Below, in pieces: positions 12,476 through 18,230 of a stretch of 18,286 nucleotides of DNA. This stretch comes from CAYYYW01 sp964476245 (lineage in GTDB: Bacteria; Patescibacteriota; Microgenomatia; UBA1406; HO2-37-13b): NCBI GenBank assembly GCA_964476245.1, contig CAYYYW010000020.1, positions 1-18,286 of the forward strand, in the 5' to 3' direction. The translations under genes were made by a program, and so were the position numbers. The notes under the pieces are model-generated. The model worked only from the letters and a program-made list of their open reading frames with translations, searched no databases and was not told the origin of the DNA. Numbering within the stretch: the stretch's first letter is position 1; every line of letters begins with the position of its first letter.

Positions 12476-13621
12476 TTACATTATCGCTTTCAAAAAATCT
12501 CTCTTAAATTTATCTTTTGAAAAAAACAAACTTCTTTCTTTTGCCATCTTTCCCAACTTATTTCTTAAATCATTATTAAAATAAATCTCGCAGATTTTAT
12601 TGGCAATATCATGGGGATCATCGGGATTTACGAAGGCAGCTGAACTGCCCGCAATTTCATGAAAAACCTCAATATCAGAAAGAACCGAAGGACAACTTTG
12701 GGAGGCAGCTTCAAGGAAAGAAAACCCAAAGCCTTCGTCGCGTGAGGTCAAGACATTTAATCGCGCTTGTTGATAAAGTTTGATCAGTTGGGAATCAGGA
12801 ACATACCCTAAAAAAATGAACCGTTTATCATCACCAACCTCAGTCAAAAAGTCGCGAAATTCTTTTTGCCAAGGGTGAATGAAGTTTGAAGGTTTGAAGG
12901 TTTGAAGGTTTGAAGGTTTTTTAGTTGAACTTTTTAACTTTTTAACTTTTAAACTTTCAAACGCTTTTCCCACAAAAACACAGGTAACATTAATGATCTT
13001 AATCGCGCGAGCTAGATTGACTAAGTTTTTATTCCAGTTGACGTCGCCGACGTATAGACAAAAATTTTGAGGAATGGTTATATTATTATATTGTTCTATC
13101 CGAACTTGTTTCGGCATCTTGTTTAGATCCTGAAACGAGTTCAGGATGACATTAGAGGTAAATATTTTACCCAGCGTCGGATAAACAACTTCAATTTTAC
13201 TTTCAGGAATTTTAAGATATTGGACGATGTCTTTTTTTGAATGATTGGAGATAGTAATAATTTTGTCATAATTTTTAAGTGCCAATTTGTTTAAAAAAAG
13301 ATTAAATTTACCTTTTATGCCGGTAGGGAAGTGGTTGGGGTATTTTAAAGGAATAACGTCAAAGACGATTTGGATTTGTTTTTCGGCGATGCGTTTGAGG
13401 GTTAAGGGCGGTTGGAAGGGAGAAAAAGATGGGTTTATGAAGATAGAAGATGGATGGGAGAGGACGGAAGATAGATTAGTGACAAATTTTATTGTAGAGA
13501 CGCCCCGACGGGGCGTCTCTACAGTTAGATTTTCTTTTAAAATTTGAATAATCCTCCCCCCGCCGCGGAATTGGGAAACTTGGTCGGTTTTTGTTGGATT
13601 GAAGATATAAAGATTGTTCAC
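12476..13621 (-). CDS. GT4-type glycosyltransferase with several repeat-derived inserts
   Basis: A 381-residue retaining glycosyltransferase of the GT4 (GT-B fold) group, which moves a sugar from a nucleotide-sugar donor to an acceptor, typically in envelope polysaccharide or lipid glycosylation. The C-terminal donor-binding domain is clear. It has FCLYVGDVNWNKNL at 187-200, FLGYVPDSQLIKLYQQA, and then E296-GFGFSFLE304, the E-x7-E motif, followed by a proline/valine loop and PDDPHDIA. Inserts tied to DNA repeats are TVETPRRGVST (33-43), NVILNSFQDLN (157-167), YNNITI (178-183) and a lysine/serine-rich block at 223-247 in the second domain. The start is a GTG at 13621, four bases after the transcript start predicted by TATAAT at 13632-13637; no nearby ATG is better placed. 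It follows the frameshifted hydrolase gene by 11 nt. Confidence 0.88.
   Translation of the reverse strand: MNNLYIFNPTKTDQVSQFRGGGRIIQILKENLTVETPRRGVSTIKFVTNLSSVLSHPSSIFINPSFSPFQPPLTLKRIAEKQIQIVFDVIPLKYPNHFPTGIKGKFNLFLNKLALKNYDKIITISNHSKKDIVQYLKIPESKIEVVYPTLGKIFTSNVILNSFQDLNKMPKQVRIEQYNNITIPQNFCLYVGDVNWNKNLVNLARAIKIINVTCVFVGKAFESLKVKKLKSSTKKPSNLQTFKPSNFIHPWQKEFRDFLTEVGDDKRFIFLGYVPDSQLIKLYQQARLNVLTSRDEGFGFSFLEAASQSCPSVLSDIEVFHEIAGSSAAFVNPDDPHDIANKICEIYFNNDLRNKLGKMAKERSLFFSKDKFKRDFLKAIM
12885..12959. repeat. Two adjacent octamer repeat blocks in the glycosyltransferase gene
   Basis: TTTGAAGG is repeated exactly four times (12885-12916). After 11 nt, AACTTTTT-type units occur four times (12928-12959). 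They encode the low-complexity segment KVKKLKSSTKKPSNLQTFKPSNF, which is absent from a normal GT4 domain at this point. Confidence 0.85.
13077..13100. repeat. Octamer near-repeats in the glycosyltransferase gene
   Basis: Two units of the RTTATATT type followed by GTTCTATC, encoding IEQYNNITI. The peptide resembles KQHNNITIE from the octamer tract in rpe. Confidence 0.5.
13127..13147 (-). repeat. Hairpin element encoding VILNSFQDL in the glycosyltransferase gene
   Basis: ATCCTGAA (13127-13134) pairs perfectly with TTCAGGAT (13140-13147) around ACGAG. With the flanking GTC it begins like the tatD element (GTCAT-x-CTGA) and shares the core CTGAAACGAGTTCAG with it. It is translated in frame as VILNSFQDL. 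Confidence 0.85.
13493..13523 (-). repeat. Perfect 14-bp-stem palindrome in the glycosyltransferase gene
   Basis: TGTAGAGACGCCCC (13493-13506) and its exact reverse complement (13510-13523) flank a 3-nt loop. It is much richer in GC than its surroundings and is translated as VETPRRGVST near the N-terminus of the enzyme. Confidence 0.88.
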
Positions 13622-13631
13622 GTTTAAACAA

Positions 13632-13637
13632 ATTATA
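13632..13637 (-). promoter_or_regulatory. -10 box of the glycosyltransferase gene
   Basis: Perfect TATAAT on the minus strand. It contains the TAA stop codon (13633-13635) of the upstream hydrolase frame and lies 10 nt before the GTG at 13621. Confidence 0.55.
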
Positions 13638-14400
13638 CACTGCTTTTTTCACTTTTTGTCACAGGCGGGTCAAGGGCAAAGGCTTCATGGGGATATCCCA
13701 CAAGAAGAGTGGCATTAAGAGGCTTTCCAGTAAAAAAATCTTGGATATATCTAAGAGGCAAAACAACGTCATATTCAGGTATTAAAAATTCAGTTTTAAC
13801 ACCTTTTTTACTTAAAAACTCAACTGTTTCTAGGGTTTTACCCTTAAGAACATCTCTAACTAATGAAGGCATTCCTAATAAAGCCTGGGCATAAAGTTTA
13901 GCCGTTTCAGTAACGCCAATTTTTTCTAATTCTTGACGGCCGGTTTGGTCAAAATATTCGCCGGCAAAAGCTTTTAACTGGACTCTTGCCAAGATTTTAC
14001 CTCTTTGGCCAAGAAGTTTTTTTAATTGTTTCCGGGAATCAGTTTCCAAGGCCTGTCTTATTTCTTCATCAACTTTTGTTAATTGAGTTCTTTCTTCATC
14101 GGTAAGATGGGGTTCAAAATCTATGCTGTGAGAAGGAGTAATTGTTTGTGACCCTTCTTGATATAAAGAAATTTTTGGTAAGGCTTGGCGTAATTTTTGG
14201 TATAGTTCTTCGCTGTTAATATCTTTTGGGGGAGCTAAAAGTAAAGAATTGAGACCACGGAAGATATTTTCGGAAGTAAACATGGAATGGACCAGTTTTC
14301 CAAGACGCTTGAGAAAATCTGCCGCGCCTGAGATTCCTTTAAAAAATCCGGCAGGTGAAATTAAAGTTAATCTTAAGATTATCAATAGTTTCTTGCTCAA
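13633..14400 (-). CDS. C-terminal part of a frameshifted alpha/beta-hydrolase-like gene
   Basis: A 255-codon frame that continues the frame at 14339-14731 after a +1 shift. Its apparent start is a TTG (14398-14400) inside the upstream frame, with GGAG only 4 nt before it, so independent initiation is weak. The sensible junction is near 14371-14377, where the upstream frame reads ...ETIDNL and this one reads RLTLISPAGFF, a typical core strand and turn of an alpha/beta hydrolase. The rest is mostly helical (DEERTQLTKVDEEIRQALETDSRKQLKKLLGQR), with a late strand LLVGYPHEAFALDPP that could bring the catalytic histidine. This is a gene broken by a one-base change, a programmed frameshift, or an assembly error; the sequence alone does not decide. 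Confidence 0.7.
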   Translation of the reverse strand: MSKKLLIILRLTLISPAGFFKGISGAADFLKRLGKLVHSMFTSENIFRGLNSLLLAPPKDINSEELYQKLRQALPKISLYQEGSQTITPSHSIDFEPHLTDEERTQLTKVDEEIRQALETDSRKQLKKLLGQRGKILARVQLKAFAGEYFDQTGRQELEKIGVTETAKLYAQALLGMPSLVRDVLKGKTLETVEFLSKKGVKTEFLIPEYDVVLPLRYIQDFFTGKPLNATLLVGYPHEAFALDPPVTKSEKSSV

Positions 14401-14731
14401 AAAACTCCGGCGCGATTCTTTGCCATTCTTTAATTACTCTTACCAATTCCACTCCACCACCAGAATGGGTATAGACATCGACGTTTTTACCCTCTTTTGT
14501 TGCTTTACTTAACGCTTCAGCCATCTGGACAAATCTATTAGGATCTGGTCGTTCAAAAGAAAAAACCGAGTTAAGAAGCAAAACGTTGCCTTCTCCATAT
14601 TCCTGTTTTAACATTTGATCAATTGAGGAAACTCCTTTATCGGTGGCTAAAGCACCAGGAATAAATAAACAAAAATCCGGGTTTAATTTTTCTTGAAGGG
14701 TCGAAGCTTGTTCACAGGCACCTTCTTGCAT
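14339..14731 (-). CDS. N-terminal part of a frameshifted alpha/beta-hydrolase-like gene
   Basis: 130 codons ending at TAA 14339-14341, overlapping the next frame by 62 nt. DFCLFIPGALATD is an early strand with an oxyanion-type loop. NVDVYTHSGGGVELVR carries the nucleophile elbow with Ser90 in the HSGGG form of G-x-S-x-G. It would join the C-terminal frame to give a protein of about 365 residues. The promoter is clear: TATAAT (14740-14745) with the ATG 8 nt downstream. A 14-nt palindrome lies about 40 nt further upstream. A lipase, esterase or peptidase role is likely from the fold, but the substrate is unknown. Confidence 0.72.
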   Translation of the reverse strand: MQEGACEQASTLQEKLNPDFCLFIPGALATDKGVSSIDQMLKQEYGEGNVLLLNSVFSFERPDPNRFVQMAEALSKATKEGKNVDVYTHSGGGVELVRVIKEWQRIAPEFFEQETIDNLKINFNFTCRIF

Positions 14732-14739
14732 ATAGAAGT

Positions 14740-14745
14740 ATTATA
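14740..14745 (-). promoter_or_regulatory. -10 box of the frameshifted hydrolase gene
   Basis: Perfect TATAAT on the minus strand, 8 nt before the ATG at 14731, matching the leaderless pattern. Confidence 0.55.
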
Positions 14746-14785
14746 ACAAAGGAAGATTTTAAGACCCAGTTTTCTTAGACTTTTC

Positions 14786-14801
14786 TTGTACGATCGTACA
14801 G
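14786..14801. promoter_or_regulatory. Palindromic operator-like site TTGTACGATCGTACAG
   Basis: TGTACGATCGTACA (14787-14800) is a perfect 14-nt palindrome, about 40 bp upstream of the -10 box of the gene at 14731. Its core TACGATCGT recurs at 18146-18154 in the other large gap. The form (C/T)TGT-N8-ACA(G/A) recalls LexA-type SOS boxes, but no regulator is known here. Confidence 0.4.
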
Positions 14802-14865
14802 CAAAAGTCAATATTTCAGCTATAAAGTTTTGGTCGGTGAGGAGATACAAAAAAAGAAGTCGAAT

Positions 14866-15768
14866 TTAAGGGCGTTTTTTGCGGTAGAAAAGAAAGACAA
14901 TCAAACCAACAGGAATCCAAACGATAGAATAAACAGCTAGCCAAATTAAGGCCGTTCCCACTTTTCTTAAAGATCCTACAAGCGATCTAACCGCTTGTTT
15001 AAGGATAACCTGCGGTCGCCATGTTTCAGAGGGGGCATAAGGTAAAGCTAATTCGTCGGTTGCCAAATAAGCGGTTAACTTAGCCATCTGGGCGCTTTTT
15101 TCATAATATTGTTGTTGACCTTTTAAAGCATCGATTTGGGATTGGAGGTTAATAATTTCCCGCTGGACATTTAAAATATCTTGGATTTCCGTGGCTTTAT
15201 CCATAATTTCTTCAAATTTGGCTTTGGTTTTTAAGAGGGTGGACAAGCGCGCTTCAATATCAACGTATTGGTCGGTCACATCCTGTCCCTGTAGATTTTC
15301 CGAGATGACTTTGACGGAAAGCCCGCGAAAATAGTCTAAGGCTTGATCTAATTTTTCTGAAGGAATACGGACGATGACAGTGGCGGTGGCCGCTTCTTGA
15401 GGATTGTCCAGATTTGAGTTGACCATGTATCCGCCCAATTCTTCGGCTTTTTTAATAATTTGTTTTTGAGAGTTAACGACATTGTCAACTAAAAGGGAGA
15501 GATAGGATTCTCTGATCACCAATCTGTTTTTTACGTCAGTGACTGGCGGTGCTTCTTGAGGTGGTGGCATTATGTCAGACATCATTTCGCCGGCTCCACC
15601 AACACCAGGCATAGTTTTGGAGGCATAACCATATTCGGCTCTTTGCAGGGGGGTGGTTGATCTATATCCAATGGGGGAGAAACTGTTTTTTAAAAGCAGA
15701 TAAAGGACAATGAGAATAAGAAAAGTAGTTAATTTATTATTTTTAATCCAATTGACGACAGAAGACAT
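14866..15768 (-). CDS. DUF4349 family membrane protein
   Basis: 300 residues. An N-terminal membrane helix (about 13-28) is followed by a proline-rich stretch and the DUF4349 core starting DVKNRLVIRESYLSLLVDNV. The core continues through GGYMVNSNL, TATVIVRIPSEKLDQALDYF and DVTDQYVDIEARLSTL. A coiled coil (about 170-225, rich in Q, K, E and I) and a second membrane helix near the end (272-294) with a basic tail complete it. The domain faces the outside, anchored at both ends. DUF4349 proteins are widespread, sometimes described as putative lipoproteins or adhesins, and have no firm function. Its promoter (15775-15803) is excellent and gives a leaderless mRNA. No insert was seen. Confidence 0.9.
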   Translation of the reverse strand: MSSVVNWIKNNKLTTFLILIVLYLLLKNSFSPIGYRSTTPLQRAEYGYASKTMPGVGGAGEMMSDIMPPPQEAPPVTDVKNRLVIRESYLSLLVDNVVNSQKQIIKKAEELGGYMVNSNLDNPQEAATATVIVRIPSEKLDQALDYFRGLSVKVISENLQGQDVTDQYVDIEARLSTLLKTKAKFEEIMDKATEIQDILNVQREIINLQSQIDALKGQQQYYEKSAQMAKLTAYLATDELALPYAPSETWRPQVILKQAVRSLVGSLRKVGTALIWLAVYSIVWIPVGLIVFLFYRKKRP

Positions 15769-15774
15769 AAATTA

Positions 15775-15803
15775 AAGATAGAAAATCTTATTACATTTGT
15801 CAA
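15775..15803 (-). promoter_or_regulatory. Promoter of the DUF4349 gene
   Basis: On the minus strand, perfect TTGACA (15798-15803), a 17-bp spacer and TATCTT (15775-15780), with the ATG 6 nt further on. It overlaps the divergent promoter at 15791-15818. Confidence 0.75.
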
Positions 15804-15818
15804 TAGGTATGCTATGAT
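15791..15818 (+). promoter_or_regulatory. Promoter of the carbonic-anhydrase-like gene
   Basis: TTACAT (15791-15796), a 16-bp spacer and TATGAT (15813-15818) predict a transcript start at about 15825, directly before ATG 15826. The -35 regions of this promoter and its divergent partner are interleaved, so the two polymerases should exclude each other. Confidence 0.6.
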
Positions 15819-15825
15819 TTTTCGT

Positions 15826-16605
15826 ATGAATAAAAGAAAATTAACAATAGAAGAAGTGCAACGATTGGTTTCACAAAATTGCTATCAGGTAGATAAAAAA
15901 CATTGGTTTTTGTCGCGATGTATTGATGGCCGCTATGTAGGAAACGAACTTGAACCTTTAGCCAAACCAGGGGCGGATATTGGCGATTTGCTGATGGTTT
16001 TTGCCGCCAATCTAGAGTATGGGTTGGAGATTGAAAGTGAAAAAATTTTTAAGGCGGTTTTGGAAACGGTGGGAGGATTTAAAAATTTCAGATTTCATAC
16101 GGACGAACACCATTTAAATGTTAAATGTCAAAGGTCAAATGTTAAATCTTTTTTGGGTTGTGGACACTTTAAACAAGCCTCACAAGACCCATCTGCTTAT
16201 AGTTTAATTGAAGAGGAAATTAAAGCAGTCAATAAATTTTTAAAAGAAGCTGAAAAAAAAGGCGCAAAACGTGATGTTTTACAAGGCGAGCATTTAGAAG
16301 GGGCGGTTTTGATGGTTAACGGTGATAATTGGAGTATCGCTCCACAAATCATTATAAATAATGAGCTGCTTGGAGTATTTGTTTATCATAAAACCTTAGA
16401 TGACAAACGAAGAAAAATTTTAGTTAAACATCTTTTACCTTATGTTAAAGCCCCTTTTTCCGTTGAGGAAGAATATTTATATGAAATTATGTCTCAAGTT
16501 GCTGACAGTCATTTTTTAGAAACAGTCAGTCGGTTAGCCAAAGACTTGCCGGTGTATGAAGTGGGTTTTGAAGAGGGTGGGGGATTTGAGATTAAAGAGT
16601 TATGA
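15826..16605 (+). CDS. Carbonic-anhydrase-like metalloprotein (CxDxR...H...C type)
   Basis: 259 residues from ATG 15826, preferred over ATG 15814 because the latter lies inside the -10 box while 15826 is where the transcript should begin. Residues C32-I-D34-G-R36, H91 (FHTDEHH) and C112 (LGCGH) form a Cys/His/Cys metal triad with the Asp-Arg pair typical of beta- and zeta-(cadmium) carbonic anhydrases. The C-x-D-x-R plus H-x9-C arrangement fits the zeta (CDCA) type best from memory. The family interconverts CO2 and bicarbonate. A heptamer-repeat segment (residues 97-108, LNVKCQRSNVKS) lies between the His and second Cys ligands; removing 11 residues restores a ten-residue spacing. Activity is inferred, and a related metal-binding fold with another role is possible. 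Confidence 0.62.
   Translation: MNKRKLTIEEVQRLVSQNCYQVDKKHWFLSRCIDGRYVGNELEPLAKPGADIGDLLMVFAANLEYGLEIESEKIFKAVLETVGGFKNFRFHTDEHHLNVKCQRSNVKSFLGCGHFKQASQDPSAYSLIEEEIKAVNKFLKEAEKKGAKRDVLQGEHLEGAVLMVNGDNWSIAPQIIINNELLGVFVYHKTLDDKRRKILVKHLLPYVKAPFSVEEEYLYEIMSQVADSHFLETVSRLAKDLPVYEVGFEEGGGFEIKEL
16114..16148 (+). repeat. Five heptamer near-repeats in the carbonic-anhydrase-like gene
   Basis: Five consecutive units of the TYAAATG type (TTAAATG twice, two TCAAA forms, then TTAAATC), 35 nt in all. They encode LNVKCQRSNVKS between two predicted metal ligands. Confidence 0.75.
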
Positions 16606-16702
16606 TGTGAGGCTCTCTTTTTGACCGACGCGGTCATAGGCGGATCTTGGCCACGAGGTTTTTTCTTAAAAAACGACAATTTATGATACAATATGGCTCT
16701 AT

Positions 16703-17086
16703 ATGGCAGGAATTGAACAAAGAATTAGGAGTGAAATACCCGACGAAAAGGTGATCGAATTGTTTTCTAAAATTAATTTGGGATATTTGCGTCCCGGGCT
16801 TCCTGCCCGCGCTTATAAACCTCTTAAAAGAAGAGATGGGCCTTACGGAACAACCACAGGTGATTTAATAAAAGTTCTTTCAGAACCTGATTGGGAAGCG
16901 TATTTTAGTAATGTTGAACAATTTGGCCCGACAGGATTAAATAATCTTCAGGCATTTTATTCATATATTAAACATATTGATTCAAATTTTCCTGAAGGAG
17001 TGCCTCCAAAAACTTTTAAAATTAAGGCTGAAGGTAATGATTTGTCAATTGTCGGTGAGTCTCCTTGTCTTTTGCCCATATTTTAG
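16703..17086 (+). CDS. Unknown protein, probable N-terminal part of a longer protein cut by an in-frame TAG
   Basis: 127 residues. MAGIEQRIRSEIPDEKVIELFSKINLGYLR is a likely helical start, and the end reads KTFKIKAEGNDLSIVGESPCLLPIF, which looks like beta strands stopped mid-fold. The TAG at 17084-17086 is in the same frame as the following 335-codon frame, with only four sense codons between it and the next possible start (TTG 17099). A TACAAT box (16687-16692) sits 10 nt before the ATG. A short GC-rich hairpin (CGGGC/GCCCG, 16795-16809) encodes RPGLPARA and may be another small insert. I do not recognise a family. It reads best as the first quarter of the sigma-region-4-like protein that follows. 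Confidence 0.62.
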   Translation: MAGIEQRIRSEIPDEKVIELFSKINLGYLRPGLPARAYKPLKRRDGPYGTTTGDLIKVLSEPDWEAYFSNVEQFGPTGLNNLQAFYSYIKHIDSNFPEGVPPKTFKIKAEGNDLSIVGESPCLLPIF

Positions 17087-17098
17087 GAAGACTTTCGC

Positions 17099-18106
17099 TT
17101 GAGGGTTGTTTTTGCCCTTACAAACAAAACAGACTTGGTCTTAGTGAAAAATGAAGAGATGGAACAAGCAAAAGAAGAGGCGGCTTTTTTAAGAAAATAT
17201 TTCGGATTAAGGTTGGAGCTAAAGGCAAAAGAAGAGCATGATGAAGAGAATTTACATGGTTATTTAAATTTGGGAAAATATCTGTTTCAACAATTAGACT
17301 TTTCTTCTCGAGCAACTGACCGGTTCTTAGGTTTAGCGGAAGGTTTGGGCTTTTTTGAGTTCTTTTTCATCAAAGGAGAAGACAAGTCTTTATCGCCTGA
17401 AGAAATTGAAATAAGAAATATTGAATTGGTCCTAGGAATCAATGAAATTTTACCCCTAGATGATCGAGGTAAAAGTCTTTTTAAGAAATGGGTTGGTGGA
17501 AATAAAACCCTGAGACAGCTGTCGGGAGACTATGAGATTACTAAGGAGAGAATACGACAGGTTTTGTCCAAAAGAATTAGGCAGATTAGAAAACTTTTAT
17601 ATTGGTCAACCAAGAATCGTTTAAGTTATCATTCTCTTCCTGTTGATTGGCCACAAAGGGAAATATTTATTACGGACGAAGAAACAACGGTTGATTTGGG
17701 AGATGGCAGAATCGTTCCCGTTTGGTCTCTGTTTAAAAATTCCGACAGGAATAAACCGCCGATTGTTTTATCAGTAGGTCAAAATGGGAAAAAAACACTG
17801 GTTTTTGCTGTTGCTCCGCCGGCTGACAAAGTTTCGCTTGAATTAAGATCGGCGGCTTGGTTTTGTGGTCATAAGTGGCCTACTTTGACTAAGATTTTAA
17901 AGGGCGTTAATGAAGAAGAGGGATTGTCAATTAGACTTCGCTCCGGTTGGAGCAAGGGATTTGATGAAAGCCTCATTGAGCATTTAGAGAAAAACGGAGT
18001 AAGGGTATATGAAGCAAAATCTGGCAGAGGTTTTAGTCATTATATTGATCCTCAAGCGGTAGAAACAGCAAAAAACCTTATAAAAAGCTTTTATTCGCCT
18101 TCTTAG
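17099..18106 (+). CDS. Protein with a sigma-70 region 4-like helix-turn-helix
   Basis: 335 residues from a TTG start with AGGAAG (17085-17090) 8 nt upstream. Residues about 102-168 (EIEIRNIELVLGINEILPLDDRGKSLFKKW, then TLRQLSGDYEITKERIRQVLSKRIRQIRKLL) match sigma-70 region 4. The phrase TKERIRQ-x8-IRQIRK is the hallmark of its DNA-recognition helix. There is no region 2, so it is not a complete sigma factor; similar stand-alone HTH proteins act as regulators or accessory factors. The C-terminal 150 residues look mixed alpha/beta, with FKNSDRNKPPIVLSVGQNGKKTLVF, and are not recognised. It shares frame with the gene at 16703 across a single TAG, so the intact protein may be about 467 residues. 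Binding DNA as a transcription regulator is inferred. Confidence 0.7.
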   Translation: MRVVFALTNKTDLVLVKNEEMEQAKEEAAFLRKYFGLRLELKAKEEHDEENLHGYLNLGKYLFQQLDFSSRATDRFLGLAEGLGFFEFFFIKGEDKSLSPEEIEIRNIELVLGINEILPLDDRGKSLFKKWVGGNKTLRQLSGDYEITKERIRQVLSKRIRQIRKLLYWSTKNRLSYHSLPVDWPQREIFITDEETTVDLGDGRIVPVWSLFKNSDRNKPPIVLSVGQNGKKTLVFAVAPPADKVSLELRSAAWFCGHKWPTLTKILKGVNEEEGLSIRLRSGWSKGFDESLIEHLEKNGVRVYEAKSGRGFSHYIDPQAVETAKNLIKSFYSPS

Positions 18107-18142
18107 TTATTGATTTTCTCTTGTACCCACTGTAGAAATTTA

Positions 18143-18160
18143 TTATACGATCGTGTATAA
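18143..18160. promoter_or_regulatory. Second TACGATCGT palindromic site
   Basis: Arms TTATAC (18143-18148) and GTATAA (18155-18160) flank GATCGT. It contains TACGATCGT, shared with the site at 14786-14801, and lies about 70 bp before the next ATG. Confidence 0.35.
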
Positions 18161-18230
18161 AAAATCTATAGAAGCTTAATGAAATTTTTATTCGTTGATT
18201 TTTTTATTTTGTTAGTTTACATTTAAAGAT

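Noticed and set aside
16622..16636. GACCG-ACG-CGGTC hairpin after the carbonic-anhydrase-like gene as a terminator
   Set aside because: The stem is only 5 bp and no T-run follows, so it is not supported as an intrinsic terminator.
16790..16811. GC-rich patch encoding RPGLPARA as a palindromic element
   Set aside because: Only a 5-bp stem with a 5-nt loop; suggestive next to the other elements but not enough alone.
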